Shown: in pieces, positions 18,286 through 28,600 of the stretch
How the letters are laid out: every line of letters begins with the position of its first letter
Position numbering within the stretch: position 1 is the stretch's first letter
Origin: Nanohaloarchaea archaeon B1-Br10_U2g21
Lineage (GTDB): Archaea; Nanohalarchaeota; Nanosalinia; Nanosalinales; Nanosalinaceae
Length of the DNA: 64,000 nucleotides
Assembly (NCBI GenBank): GCA_001563915.1
Contig: LKMP01000001.1
Coordinates: 48,604-112,603 of the forward strand
Direction: 5' to 3'
Program-made: the position numbers and the translations under genes
Notes under the pieces: model-generated
The model's database searches: none
Told to the model about the DNA's origin: nothing
Seen by the model: only the letters and a program-made list of their open reading frames with translations

Positions 18286-19161
18286 ATGCACTCTCGGTAT
18301 AATGCACTACAAAACCGCGAAATAAAAGATTTGCATAACAAGACGGCTGTAGTAATAGGTCTAGGTGCTACAGGGTCGGTTATAGCAGAACACCTTGCGC
18401 GATATGGGGTAAAATTGTGCTTAGTTGACCGAGATTATCTCGAAATAAAAGATCTTTATACTTCGAATATATACACTAAAAAACAGTGCAAGAAAGCATT
18501 GCCTAAAGCTATTGCAGCACAAAAGAAATTGCAAGGACTAACAGAAACAAAGGCTGTGGTTAAAAATGTTGAACAAGTTTCAGATATTCCGGAGTCTGAT
18601 ATAGTAATTGACGGAACTGACAATATTGAAACAAGAAAAATCATAGATGAGGCATCAAAAAATAGAAATAAGCCATGGATATTCTCTTCTGCTTTAGGAG
18701 AGAGAGGAATTTCAATGTTTATCGATGAGGCTTGCTTCAACTGCATGACTCAAGGTCTTAATCCTAGAGATAGTTGTGAAACTTATGGTGTTATGCGAGA
18801 GATATCTTCAATTACAGCGTCCTGTTCAAGCCTGAAAGCGGTGGATTATCTCTCAGGAGTCAATGTGGAGGAAAAGTTAGAATTAATTCCATCTATGAAG
18901 TCTTTTACTCCAAAAAAATGTGAATGTAGTGAAGAAAGAGTTTTTAAGACTTCAAATGTGTGCGGAGATAATAAATATCAGGTTTTTGGAGACTCAAAGC
19001 CCGAGGATATAAGAGGGAAAACACTAGCTGAGAATAAATACCTGAAAAGAGTTGAGTTTAATAATTCTAAATTAACGCTTTTTAAATCCGGAAGAGCTAT
19101 AATTGAGGCAGAAAGTCAGGAGTCTGCTGAAAGACTGTACAGAGAAGCCACTTCTATATAA
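18286..19161 (+). CDS. ThiF/MoeB/E1-like adenylyltransferase
   Basis: 291 residues with the Rossmann ATP site VVIGLGATGSVIAEHLARYGV (about 22-41), the DRDYLEIKDL acidic strand and DGTDNIETRKIID, all diagnostic of the E1/MoeB/ThiF superfamily. Zinc-type cysteines occur as CFNC and later CEC. Such enzymes adenylate the C-terminal Gly-Gly of ubiquitin-like or sulfur-carrier proteins (SAMP, MoaD, ThiS). No carrier gene is next to it. A TATA-like TTTTATTAAAAG about 27 bp upstream suggests a leaderless mRNA. Confidence 0.85.
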   Translation: MHSRYNALQNREIKDLHNKTAVVIGLGATGSVIAEHLARYGVKLCLVDRDYLEIKDLYTSNIYTKKQCKKALPKAIAAQKKLQGLTETKAVVKNVEQVSDIPESDIVIDGTDNIETRKIIDEASKNRNKPWIFSSALGERGISMFIDEACFNCMTQGLNPRDSCETYGVMREISSITASCSSLKAVDYLSGVNVEEKLELIPSMKSFTPKKCECSEERVFKTSNVCGDNKYQVFGDSKPEDIRGKTLAENKYLKRVEFNNSKLTLFKSGRAIIEAESQESAERLYREATSI

Positions 19162-19184
19162 ACGAGACTAATTCAGTATCTTTT

Positions 19185-20030
19185 ATGTTGGATGATGCTG
19201 ACTACATAGATTACGGTTTGCAGTTAGCATTTACAGTGCTTGCAATGGCAAGCACTCTTCTAGTAGAGCCATCAAAACCCACCACATTCATATTCGCTAT
19301 GGGTATACCTGTTCTATTTGGGCATACAGCCTATATATCTAGAAACAATTTTTCAAAGGCCTCATCGGCATCTATTATTGCATTGGTTTTTGCACCTATA
19401 GGGATTATAACTGCATTATTAGCTGTGTTGTTGATATCTGCAAATTTACTCGTATCTATATTTTCATCAGGAGAATCATTTAGAGGATTTTATGGCTCAA
19501 CTTCAATTCCGCTAATAATTATTGGTGTTCTAATAGGGTCAGTTCTTACTGTTTCGATGGCGCTGGACCCGGCTTTTGAAGAACAGGTAGAAGAAGAATT
19601 TTCAGAGTTCATGACATGGAAGACAGGTATAATGATAGAGCAATCAGGAATTATAGATAGTCAACAAGAAGTTCAACAAGAGCCAATGCAAGATTTACAG
19701 CAGAGTATGGTTTCATCTCTCCAATCAGAAGTCACGAATCATTACATGAATGAAGGTGGAGAGGATGCAGAGATTTTAGAGGAAGCTTTTGATTATGCAG
19801 ACCAAGAATTACAGCGAGACTTGGAGGAAGAAGCCTCAGAAGAGTTAAACGAATCTGAAGATGTTGAGAGGCAAGTAGAATCGATGACCTCTAACGTGAT
19901 AGAAGATAGGATGATATATATCATCATACCTTTACTTGTACTAGGCTTATATGCATTCCAGCCCTTGTTAGGGCTTTTAACTGCATTTTCAGCAGTATTT
20001 TTCAGCCTAGTATATCACGAATTCTCTTGA
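19185..20030 (+). CDS. membrane protein of unknown function
   Basis: 281 residues. Four to five hydrophobic segments lie in residues 10-125, followed by a long charged helical region rich in Gln and Glu (about 130-235) and one or two spans at the C-terminus (IIIPLLVLGLYAFQPLLGLL). I do not recognise the family. It lies 23 bp after the E1-like gene and 32 bp before the Lhr gene on the same strand, so it may share a transcript with them. Confidence 0.72.
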   Translation: MLDDADYIDYGLQLAFTVLAMASTLLVEPSKPTTFIFAMGIPVLFGHTAYISRNNFSKASSASIIALVFAPIGIITALLAVLLISANLLVSIFSSGESFRGFYGSTSIPLIIIGVLIGSVLTVSMALDPAFEEQVEEEFSEFMTWKTGIMIEQSGIIDSQQEVQQEPMQDLQQSMVSSLQSEVTNHYMNEGGEDAEILEEAFDYADQELQRDLEEEASEELNESEDVERQVESMTSNVIEDRMIYIIIPLLVLGLYAFQPLLGLLTAFSAVFFSLVYHEFS

Positions 20031-20062
20031 AAGCTTTAAGATTACACGTATTGAGTTAATTC

Positions 20063-22744
20063 ATGACTATTGAACTGGTAGAAGGGGATGGTCAGGATAG
20101 GTTGCCTGAAGAGTTCAGACCTTATGTAAAGGAGTGGTTCAATTCGGAGTTCGAAAATTTGAGTCCTCCGCAAAAACATTCATTTCAACTTATACACGAA
20201 AAAGAGAACTCATTAATTTGTGCTCCTACCGGATCTGGAAAAACGCTTTCAGCATTCCTCTCCGCCCTAAATAATCTTTTTGAGAAGGGTGAGAAAAAAG
20301 AGCTAGAGGACAAAATATATACCGTGTATGTATCTCCTTTAAGAGCACTAAATAATGACATAAAGAGGAATCTTGAGGCGCCTCTACAAGGAATACTTGA
20401 AAAAGCAGAGGAAATGGGATATGAAGTTCCCGAAGTACGAAGTGCAGTAAGAACAGGCGATACAACTGATGCAGAAAAAGCTGCAATGCGGAAAAAACCA
20501 CCTCATATACTAATCACTACGCCTGAGTCTCTAGGAATTGTGCTTAGCTCACCAAAATTCAGAGAAAACCTTAAAGATGCAGAATATATGATAGTAGACG
20601 AAATTCACTCGCTTTCAGAAAATAAGAGAGGCGTACATCTTTCACTATCGATGGAGAGGCTTCAAGAACTTTCTGAAAATAATCTAACGAGGATAGGTCT
20701 ATCAGCTACACAAGCTCCTATAAAGGATATAGCAAGTTATCTTGTAGGATTTGATGTTGAGGAGGAAAATTGGGATTATGAGACTGATTATGGCACTATA
20801 GTAGATATGGCCGAGGAGGCCTCAAAGGATGAGTTTGATACAAGAGGATGTAAAATTGTAGATGTTTCTGCATCAAAAGAGATTGATATTGAAACTATTT
20901 CGCCTGTTAGAGATCTAATCTATACGGAGAGTGGAGAAGTACATGAAGCGATGTATGACAAGATAAATAATTTGATTCAAACTCATGAATCTACTCTAAT
21001 ATTTACTAACACAAGGAGCGCCACTGAAAGAGTTGTAAACAACTTAAAAGAGCGCTTCGATGACTACAACGATAATATAGGAGCACACCACTCTTCAATG
21101 TCTAGAGAGGAAAGACTTGAAGTAGAAGAAAAACTGAAGAAGGGGGAGATGAAGGTGGGGGTCACTTCAACGTCACTGGAATTAGGAGTAGATATAGGAG
21201 CTGTAGATCTCGTTATACAGATAGGATCGCCTAAAGGGGTAGCTAGAGGAATTCAGAGAATAGGGCGGTCGGGACATCAGATAGGAAAAAAAGCAAAAGG
21301 AAAAATGCTGGTGGTTGATAGAGATGAAGCTTTAGAATGCTCAGTACTAACAAAATGCGCGAGAGAAGATGACCTTGACAGAATTCAAATACCGGAAAAT
21401 TGTTTAGATGTTTTAGCGCAGCAAATTGTGGGTATGGCATGTGATCACAGATGGAGTATTGATCACGCCTACAATATCATAAGAAAGAGCCACTGCTATA
21501 GAAATCTGACAAGGGAGGACTATGACTCAGTGCTACAGTATCTAGGAGGAGAGTTTGAACTAGAAGATCAGAATGTCTACAGGAAGATATGGCTCAACAG
21601 AGAGAAAGGTCTTTTAGGGCGTTCAGGAAAAATGACACGGGTAATATACATGACTAACATTGGTACAATTCCTGATGAGACAGGATATGAAGTTGTTACT
21701 CGTGGAAGCAAGAACTTTGTTGGTAGTCTAGATGAAGAATTTCTTGACCGGCTGACAAAAGGAGATATATTCACGCTTGGGGGAAATACTTACCAATTCA
21801 GCTATGCTCGCGGAATGAAAGTGTATGTCGATCCTAAACCTAAAAGCAGACCTACAGTACCATCATGGTACTCCGAACGCCTGCCTTTAAGCTACGACTT
21901 AGGCATCAGAATAGGAGAATTCCGTGAAAAAATTGCAAAACAGCTTAAGATGAATGCTTCAAGAGATGAGATTATTCAATGGATTATGCATAACTACTAT
22001 CTTGATGAGTATACTGCTGAGGCAGTCTATAGCTATATAGGAGAACAATACCGATTTGCTGGCACAGTAGCCACGCACAATAGTATAACAGTAGAAAAAT
22101 ATATTGATGAAGATAACAGGCAAAACTTGATATTTCACACTATTTATGGGAGAAGAGTTCATGATGCGCTAGCACGTATAATGGCTCATATACTCCAGAA
22201 AAAGTACGGGTCGAATATTGGAATGGTGATTGATGATAATGGATTCATACTGAGGACTCCCAGAAGGCCTGTAGACCTTGATTCGCTTTTTGAAGAGCTC
22301 CAGAAGTGCGATCCGTATAAAGAACTGAAAGAAGCAGTAGGTAAAACTGAACTTATGAAGAGAAGATTTAGACATGTGGCAGGCAGGTCATTGATGATAC
22401 TGAGGAGCTATAAGGGTGACTCAAAGACTGTTGGTCAACAACAGATGAAAGGCCATTTTTTGATTTCAACTATCAGAAACCGGTATTCGGAAGAGTTTCC
22501 GATGATAAAAGAAACTTATAGAGAAATTATGGAAGACGCGATGGATTTGAATAATGCGGAAAAAGTGATTCAAGGCCTTAGGGAAGATGAGGTAAAATGG
22601 ACTCGATTTGAACCTGAAGTACCGTCGCCTTTCAGTCACAACTTATTGTTGCAAGGGAGTACTGATGTGATAAAGATAGAGGATAGGCAAGAAAGACTGA
22701 GAAAACTTCACGAACAAGTGATGGAGAGAATACAACAACAATAA
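20063..22744 (+). CDS. lhr: Lhr-type superfamily 2 helicase
   Basis: 893 residues. Motif I is APTGSGKT at about 54-61, motif II is DEIH at about 179, motif III SATQ and motif VI GRSGHQIG follow. The DEIH box, the winged-helix region and the conserved domain after it match the Lhr-Core family, which unwinds RNA:DNA hybrids and branched DNA in repair. The length is typical of archaeal Lhr. Two vWA membrane protein genes follow at 30 bp and may be co-transcribed, without an obvious functional link. Confidence 0.92.
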   Translation: MTIELVEGDGQDRLPEEFRPYVKEWFNSEFENLSPPQKHSFQLIHEKENSLICAPTGSGKTLSAFLSALNNLFEKGEKKELEDKIYTVYVSPLRALNNDIKRNLEAPLQGILEKAEEMGYEVPEVRSAVRTGDTTDAEKAAMRKKPPHILITTPESLGIVLSSPKFRENLKDAEYMIVDEIHSLSENKRGVHLSLSMERLQELSENNLTRIGLSATQAPIKDIASYLVGFDVEEENWDYETDYGTIVDMAEEASKDEFDTRGCKIVDVSASKEIDIETISPVRDLIYTESGEVHEAMYDKINNLIQTHESTLIFTNTRSATERVVNNLKERFDDYNDNIGAHHSSMSREERLEVEEKLKKGEMKVGVTSTSLELGVDIGAVDLVIQIGSPKGVARGIQRIGRSGHQIGKKAKGKMLVVDRDEALECSVLTKCAREDDLDRIQIPENCLDVLAQQIVGMACDHRWSIDHAYNIIRKSHCYRNLTREDYDSVLQYLGGEFELEDQNVYRKIWLNREKGLLGRSGKMTRVIYMTNIGTIPDETGYEVVTRGSKNFVGSLDEEFLDRLTKGDIFTLGGNTYQFSYARGMKVYVDPKPKSRPTVPSWYSERLPLSYDLGIRIGEFREKIAKQLKMNASRDEIIQWIMHNYYLDEYTAEAVYSYIGEQYRFAGTVATHNSITVEKYIDEDNRQNLIFHTIYGRRVHDALARIMAHILQKKYGSNIGMVIDDNGFILRTPRRPVDLDSLFEELQKCDPYKELKEAVGKTELMKRRFRHVAGRSLMILRSYKGDSKTVGQQQMKGHFLISTIRNRYSEEFPMIKETYREIMEDAMDLNNAEKVIQGLREDEVKWTRFEPEVPSPFSHNLLLQGSTDVIKIEDRQERLRKLHEQVMERIQQQ

Positions 22745-22774
22745 ATTCATGCCTTACAAAATCAAATTAAGAGA

Positions 22775-24283
22775 ATGATAGATGCAGTGACATCTTTGTT
22801 GGCTAATGCATTTCTAAACCCTATAGGCCTACTAGCCTTGCTAACATTGATACCTCTAGCTTATTTTTATCTGACGAAACCAGAGCCAGACAGACTGGTT
22901 ATGCCGTCTATAGATTTCTTTATGGAGGATGAAAAAGAGGGAAAACTTAACCATGCGTTTAACACACTTCGGAAAAATATTGTTCTGATATTAAATATTT
23001 TATTTATCATCTTAGCGGCTTCGGCTGTAGCAGGTTTGCATACTAGTTCTTCCGGAACAGATGAAACAGTGATAATATATGACAGATCGGCGTCAATGCA
23101 TGAAGAACATGCTGAATCAGTATCTACAGTTCTTGAGAATGCTGGATCAGAAAATGTGATAGTAGATACTGGAGAGCAAATACATGTTGAAGAAGGCCTC
23201 AACAGGCAAGATGCAGCAGACTATATCAGAAATAATCCTCCTGAAAATGAGGGTTCCGATCTCAGAACTGCTCTTCAGCGAGCAGAGGCGTATGAAGGAC
23301 AGATAATACTTTTATCTAATCTAGATGAAGATCAAAGTTTGATAGAAGATTTTGAACTACTTGCAGAGAATAGAGGCCTTGAACAGATTGATTACAGTTC
23401 TGAAAACCATTGGGGATTTGTAGATATATCAGAAGATTATGCAGAAATCAGAAACTATCGTAATACTGAGGTATCTATTGATTTACAAATCAATTCCGAT
23501 CAACAGGAGGTAGAAATACCTGCTAGAGAGACTAGAAGGATTGATTTGGAACTTGATGAAGGAGAAAATATTCTAGAATTACCTCAAGATGGATTTTCTC
23601 TCGATAATACTGCATATGTATACGTTCCTGAGGATGAAGTGGCGTCTGTAGAAATAAAAGGCCCTGAAAATCCTTATATTGAAACAGCGATTGATTTAAT
23701 GGATAATTTTGAGAATTCTAATGAAGGAGATATATTAATTATGAATGAGGATGCAGATATGCCTGATAGGCCTGCAGTATTTATGCAGGGAAGTAGTGAT
23801 GCATGGTCTTCTGGAAGTTCTGAAACGAAAGAAGTACAAGTAGAGGGAGATATCAATTTCATAGTTGAAACAGAAGTTTATGAGGCTAATGAAACCGATG
23901 AAACATTTTCTGAGCCAGAACACGCACTTTTTAGGGATGGTGACAAGTTTTACTACAATATTGACGATGAAGACTTTAGACAGGAATTTGTATACCCTGT
24001 ATTCTGGCAAAATATGTTAGAACAGATAACAGAAAGAAATTCGTTTGAAGATGCTAACTTTGATCTAAATTCTGTTGAAGAAACAGAGCCAGGATTCTAT
24101 AATAATGAATATGCAGTAAACTTTCTCGATGAACAGCAGGCCGACTTAGAATTTAATGAAATCGAAACTTCTGATACAGAATTTCAAACTCCGTTAAACC
24201 AGGCAAGCATACTAGCTATGTTATTGCTGGTGCTTATAGGTCTTGAAACGATATTACTACTTGATAGAGGGGTATATGAATGA
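22775..24283 (+). CDS. BatA-like membrane protein with vWA domain
   Basis: 502 residues. The N-terminus has the BatA arrangement: a span at about 12-30, an amphipathic segment, and a second span at about 67-88. A vWA-like domain follows with an intact MIDAS start (DRSAS), then a beta-rich part with a CARDB-like region (about 215-300) and a final C-terminal span. Related proteins work with MoxR AAA ATPases as metal-dependent chaperones at membranes, but no moxR gene is in this window. The stop overlaps the next start (ATGA). Confidence 0.78.
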   Translation: MIDAVTSLLANAFLNPIGLLALLTLIPLAYFYLTKPEPDRLVMPSIDFFMEDEKEGKLNHAFNTLRKNIVLILNILFIILAASAVAGLHTSSSGTDETVIIYDRSASMHEEHAESVSTVLENAGSENVIVDTGEQIHVEEGLNRQDAADYIRNNPPENEGSDLRTALQRAEAYEGQIILLSNLDEDQSLIEDFELLAENRGLEQIDYSSENHWGFVDISEDYAEIRNYRNTEVSIDLQINSDQQEVEIPARETRRIDLELDEGENILELPQDGFSLDNTAYVYVPEDEVASVEIKGPENPYIETAIDLMDNFENSNEGDILIMNEDADMPDRPAVFMQGSSDAWSSGSSETKEVQVEGDINFIVETEVYEANETDETFSEPEHALFRDGDKFYYNIDDEDFRQEFVYPVFWQNMLEQITERNSFEDANFDLNSVEETEPGFYNNEYAVNFLDEQQADLEFNEIETSDTEFQTPLNQASILAMLLLVLIGLETILLLDRGVYE

Positions 24284-26469
24284 TAGGTTTTGAAAATCCT
24301 GAACTAATGTTGTTATCGCTTTTGTTACTGCCTCTAATAGTCCGATCGCTTAAATTCAGGCCTTTGAAGAGAATTATAGCTATTTTAACAGTTTTAGCTG
24401 CTTTTTCGCTTATAACTGCTGCAGCAGGGATGGGTATAAGCGCTGAAGAAACTGGCAGCGAAGTAGCTGAGTTAGTTTTGGTTGAAGATCAGTCTATGTC
24501 CTCACAGCTCATAAATAAAGAAGATCTTGAAGCTGAAGATGTAGTTTTTGATCGCCGAACAGTAAATTCAGATAGAGAAAATTTTGATAGCCAAGTAGAA
24601 AATCTTTTAGAACCTAATGAAACTTATCTGTTTGTATCAGATCTTCAAACAGATATTAATGGCATTGACCAGTCTTTTGAAGAAAAAAATGCATCAGTCA
24701 ATCTATTGAGAGAAGAAATGGAAGAAGAACATTCAATAGTTATTGAAGGGCCTGATGAAGCAGTTATAGGTGCAGAAAATAGTTATACAGCGCAGGTAAG
24801 TTCTACAAATGGTACTACTTCAATGACAGTAGGTAAAGGAGAGGAGGTAATATATAGTGGTACGGAGGAAGAATACGAGTTTGATCTTACTTTTGATGAG
24901 CCTGGATATGAACAGATATGGGCGGAAATAGAGGCTGATGATGTTTATGGAGAAAACAATGAATATTTCAAAACTGTAAAGATAAGAGAAAAACCTGAGC
25001 TACTTGTAATAGGTGGAGAAGGCTCACTTGAGACAGAGCTAGAAGAATTCTATGAGATAGATTATGCATCCACAGCTCCAGAATACGTAGAAGAGTACGA
25101 TACTGTCTTGATGAAAGAGTCACAGGATAATCAGGAGCTCAGAAATTACCTAATAGAGGGAGGAGGACTAGTATATACTGGAAATGACTACAATGCGGAT
25201 TATATTCCGGTAAATGATGCGGAGATGGAAGAAGAAACAGATGCTGCTACACTAATAGTCCTTATAGATATCTCGGTTGGTGCGGGCGAATATGGGGCGG
25301 CGGAGGCTGCAAAAAGTATATCTCATGAATTAGTTGATAGCTTGCCATCAAATACTAGATTAGGAGTTGTGGCATACAATGATTATTCGTATGATGTGAT
25401 TGATCCAGTTCTATTATCTGAAGGAAGAGAAGAAGCTAAAGATAAGATATCTAGGCTAGAACCAGGAGGCCCAACGTTCCATGATAGAGGTATGAGAGGG
25501 GCCAATTCTATGATAAGAAATAATGATATTGAAGACGGAAATATTGTGATGTTAACAGACGGAAAAATTTCAGATCTTGCAGAGAGAAGAAATGTGGCTC
25601 GAGAAACACAGCGAGAGGTGTCGCGTTCGTCTGCTCGTCTCATAACAGTAGGAGTAGGAGAGGAATTTCCAAGAGAGCTTGAAGAAGAAGACCGAGAATT
25701 TCTCACTGATTTAGCTGAGAGAACAGAAGGAGGGTTCTATGTAGAAGGCCATTCTGCAGAACAATTAGAATTTACATTTGATGCAGGAGACGGAGCCGGC
25801 GAAATGAATCCATTGGCTATAACCGACTCCACACATTTCATAACTAGAGGACACACTACAGAAGCATCTATTATAGATATGGATGGTTCAGAAACTAAGT
25901 CGGGAGCTAATGAATTGGTAGAAACTGTAGAAGGACAACCATTTCTCACAACTTGGCGATATGGTACAGGACGAGTAGCAGCATTTTCAGGGGATAACCA
26001 AGATATGGAAGAGCTCATGGATCAAGATCCAGGTCTGGCGGGCAGAACTTTTTCTTGGACTACTGGTCCAATGGAACGTGATAAGTGGATTGAGGGAGAG
26101 ACAGTACGAGATGACTTCAGGATATACTCTCGAGAACAGGAAGAAGGATTTGTAAGACAGTCAGAAGAAAGGTATTATAATGAACTTAGTCATAACGAAA
26201 CAGGATTTTATGAAGAGTCAGGCGTAGAATATTCGGTCAACTATAGGCCCGAACTACAACAACTTGGTTATAACGAGGAGGTGTTCTCAGAGTTTACTGT
26301 AAATGGCCAGGTATATCAGCCAAACCAGATTGAAACTCTCTATGAGCAGCTGGATACGCAAGAGCAGACTTCAGATAACAGAATTGATCTAAGGCCTTAT
26401 CTATTACTGGCAGCTTTAGTATTTTACCTATCTGCTGTAAGTATAAGAAAAAGAAAAGGTCTTGCATAA
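24280..26469 (+). CDS. vWA/GATase1-like membrane protein
   Basis: 729 residues. Two N-terminal spans are followed by an extracellular beta region, a GATase1-like segment (LLVIGGEGSLETELEEFYE, then a GGGLVYTGNDY loop) and a vWA domain (about 325-505) with TDG and a metal-site Thr in GGPTFHDRG. The first MIDAS element reads DISVG instead of DxSxS, so metal binding may be altered. A C-terminal span ends the protein. It belongs with the BatA-like gene before it; the two probably form one membrane complex. Confidence 0.78.
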   Translation: MIGFENPELMLLSLLLLPLIVRSLKFRPLKRIIAILTVLAAFSLITAAAGMGISAEETGSEVAELVLVEDQSMSSQLINKEDLEAEDVVFDRRTVNSDRENFDSQVENLLEPNETYLFVSDLQTDINGIDQSFEEKNASVNLLREEMEEEHSIVIEGPDEAVIGAENSYTAQVSSTNGTTSMTVGKGEEVIYSGTEEEYEFDLTFDEPGYEQIWAEIEADDVYGENNEYFKTVKIREKPELLVIGGEGSLETELEEFYEIDYASTAPEYVEEYDTVLMKESQDNQELRNYLIEGGGLVYTGNDYNADYIPVNDAEMEEETDAATLIVLIDISVGAGEYGAAEAAKSISHELVDSLPSNTRLGVVAYNDYSYDVIDPVLLSEGREEAKDKISRLEPGGPTFHDRGMRGANSMIRNNDIEDGNIVMLTDGKISDLAERRNVARETQREVSRSSARLITVGVGEEFPRELEEEDREFLTDLAERTEGGFYVEGHSAEQLEFTFDAGDGAGEMNPLAITDSTHFITRGHTTEASIIDMDGSETKSGANELVETVEGQPFLTTWRYGTGRVAAFSGDNQDMEELMDQDPGLAGRTFSWTTGPMERDKWIEGETVRDDFRIYSREQEEGFVRQSEERYYNELSHNETGFYEESGVEYSVNYRPELQQLGYNEEVFSEFTVNGQVYQPNQIETLYEQLDTQEQTSDNRIDLRPYLLLAALVFYLSAVSIRKRKGLA

Positions 26470-26510
26470 CTGTCCTAAACGTTAAAACCAAGCTCTCTAA
26501 AAACATGTAT

Positions 26511-27026
26511 ATGGGAGTTTTTGATGATATAAAGGACTCTGTCACTAGTTCTGAGAAAAATGATTCTAGAGAAGGCCAACGTAAAACTAAGAGTTTCACT
26601 GATACAGATTTCGATAGCTCTTCAAACTTTCAAGCTGATTCTTTAGACTCTCAACTAAGGGATAATACAGGCCCTTCTAATCAGAAAACTAGGCCGCAGC
26701 AGCGCCAACAGCAAGGACAACGAAATCGGAAAAACCCGCAACGAGGAGGTAATAGATCTCCTAATGCTCAAGCGGGTAGGCCTCAAACGGGGAGCGATCA
26801 GCCTCAGCTCAGTCAGAGTACTCAGAAGAAGATGGAGAACGCAGGTATTGGGCCTTCTCGTAATCAGAATCAAGACCCAGGTCGTATTAGTAACAACGCT
26901 ATTGGCGGTGAAAAGAAGCAATCTGTATCAGCGTCTAGAGATGAATTTGAAGAATTAAAGGCGCAAAATGAGCAAATAATAGAAATTTTGAAGAGAATTA
27001 ACAGTTCTTTACAAAGACTAGGCTAA
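26511..27026 (+). CDS. disordered protein with C-terminal coiled coil
   Basis: About 171 residues from the ATG at 26511 (an ATG at 26505 adds two residues). A short N-terminal helix (GVFDDIKDSV) is followed by about 100 residues of low-complexity Gln/Arg/Asn/Pro/Gly sequence and a C-terminal helix with heptads (EFEELKAQNEQIIEILKRINSSLQRLG). It is cytoplasmic. The plan of helix plus Q-rich linker resembles the protein at 4995-5672 in reverse order. Function unknown. Confidence 0.65.
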   Translation: MGVFDDIKDSVTSSEKNDSREGQRKTKSFTDTDFDSSSNFQADSLDSQLRDNTGPSNQKTRPQQRQQQGQRNRKNPQRGGNRSPNAQAGRPQTGSDQPQLSQSTQKKMENAGIGPSRNQNQDPGRISNNAIGGEKKQSVSASRDEFEELKAQNEQIIEILKRINSSLQRLG

Positions 27027-27338
27027 ATAATTAAGAATGGTGCTCATTCCCCAAAGACCCTTCAAGAAAAGTAATGCAGCTATCCAGTTTTGATAATCTA
27101 CAAGTATGGCTGGGTCGCCTGTAAACAGAATTGCGGCGCTTAGAATGTCTGCCATAGATCCTAAAAGGTTTAGGGGAGGCCAAGGAATGAAGTTAATTGA
27201 AATAAATGAATAAATGCCTTTGAAGTAGAGAAATCCTGCATGATAATGTAGAAAAGTTTCTGGTAGTGATGATGCTGTAAAAAGAATAAGAGTGGCTGAT
27301 AAAATGTCTATCAGCCCTAAAGGATCAAATCTGAACAT
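27018..27338 (-). CDS. small membrane protein
   Basis: 106 residues with about four hydrophobic segments and few charges (IDILSATLILFTASSL, LLGSMADILSAAILFTG, WIAALLFLKGLWGM). Two similar halves (each with an ILSA.ILFT motif) suggest an internal duplication. It overlaps the NYN gene upstream by one base and is convergent with the coiled-coil gene (9-base overlap). Family not recognised. Confidence 0.65.
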   Translation of the reverse strand: MFRFDPLGLIDILSATLILFTASSLPETFLHYHAGFLYFKGIYSFISINFIPWPPLNLLGSMADILSAAILFTGDPAILVDYQNWIAALLFLKGLWGMSTILNYLA

Positions 27339-27802
27339 TATTCAAGTTCTACTACGCGGTCCGCGGCGTTTTTTAGGGCTGTAGAGAAGCCAGGCTCCAT
27401 CCCCATAATCACTGTTTCTTTACCATGCTCTTTAGCCTTCTGGATTACAGGCAAAAAGTCTGTGTCTCGGCTTACGAGTACAACAATGTCTATATCGTCA
27501 TTGAAGACTGCTTCCATTGCATTCACAGCCATGTAGACATCTACATCACTTTCTTTAGCTTTTTCGCCCCCTAATCCCAGAGAAGCTTCAAATCCTTGTG
27601 AAACGATTGCTTCTATAAGTTTGTCGGATGCATATTGATTCAAAAAGACTTTACCAACTTTTATGTTTCCAAGTTCTTCTACAGTCTCTCTTAAACCATC
27701 TAAATCTAAATCAAACTCTTTTCTAACAACGTTAGGTCCATCAACGTAGACAGCCACGTTAGGCGATGTGTTAACACTTTCTTTAATTCTCTTTAAAACC
27801 AT
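27338..27802 (-). CDS. NYN/LabA-type PIN-like nuclease
   Basis: 154 residues with the NYN fold: [12 protein letters not shown] near the N-terminus, [14 protein letters not shown] in the middle and [21 protein letters not shown] later. The conserved acidic residues D (VDGPN), D (SDVD) and D (SRDTDF) form the metal site of PIN-like ribonucleases. The TRDTDF variant places it with archaeal TIGR00288-like proteins. A second NYN protein lies at 41042-41542. RNA substrate unknown. Confidence 0.85.
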   Translation of the reverse strand: MVLKRIKESVNTSPNVAVYVDGPNVVRKEFDLDLDGLRETVEELGNIKVGKVFLNQYASDKLIEAIVSQGFEASLGLGGEKAKESDVDVYMAVNAMEAVFNDDIDIVVLVSRDTDFLPVIQKAKEHGKETVIMGMEPGFSTALKNAADRVVELE

Positions 27803-27868
27803 TTTTGTAACACTGGATAAACAAGCGAACCTTACACATTTAACATTATAACAAACAAGATTGAAATT

Positions 27869-28600
27869 CTAAATCGTATAAAATTTTGATGCATTATCAG
27901 TACATTTATTTGAAAGTTCTTTTAATGGAACATTCAAGAGTTGTGATGCCTTTTCAGCTATTTTAAAAGTATAGAGAGGGGTATTAGGCATTTGTTCCCC
28001 AAGGTAGGGAGAATCAGTCTCTAATAACAAATTATCTAATGAAACAATATCTAAAATATTTTGTACGTCTTTAGAATTAATTAATTGTCCTGTAACTCCA
28101 ATAAAATGATTTGAATTAACTATCTCTTTAGCTAAATTGGTAGAACCATTAAAACAGTGGAAAAAAGCATGTACATCATACTCTGAGACTATTTCAAACG
28201 ACTTTCTCTCGGCCTCCCGAGAATGCACTACTACAGGCAAACTCATATCCTCAGCTAAACTCAGCATCTCTCTAAAAACTTTTTTCTGATTTTCTCTGAT
28301 AGCTCTATCTTTTACGTGATAATGATCAAGACCTATTTCTCCAACAGCCAAAACATCTTTACGCCTTATCTGATTTTTTATTCGTTCAATTTCTGAAAAT
28401 TTTTCTATACTGCAAGGATGCACTCCCATACAATAACCAAGTTTTTCAGATGTTTCGGCAATCTCCAAGGCCTTCAAATTGTCTTCGGGACCACATCCTG
28501 CCAAAACAGCAAAATCCATTCTCTGCTCAATATCTTCAATTACCTTATTTCTGAACCCATCAAAATTATCAAAATGAAGGTGGCAGTGAGAATCAATCAT
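27869..28600 (-). CDS. tatD: TatD-family metal-dependent deoxyribonuclease
   Basis: 243 residues. All metal ligands of the TatD TIM barrel are present: DSHCHLHFD at the N-terminus, GEIGLDHY, VVHSREAE, FFHCFNG and LETDSPYL. The family has 3'-5' exonuclease and AP-endonuclease-like activity. The start overlaps the dcd stop as ATGA, so dcd and tatD form one operon on the minus strand. Confidence 0.9.
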   Translation of the reverse strand: MIDSHCHLHFDNFDGFRNKVIEDIEQRMDFAVLAGCGPEDNLKALEIAETSEKLGYCMGVHPCSIEKFSEIERIKNQIRRKDVLAVGEIGLDHYHVKDRAIRENQKKVFREMLSLAEDMSLPVVVHSREAERKSFEIVSEYDVHAFFHCFNGSTNLAKEIVNSNHFIGVTGQLINSKDVQNILDIVSLDNLLLETDSPYLGEQMPNTPLYTFKIAEKASQLLNVPLKELSNKCTDNASKFYTI

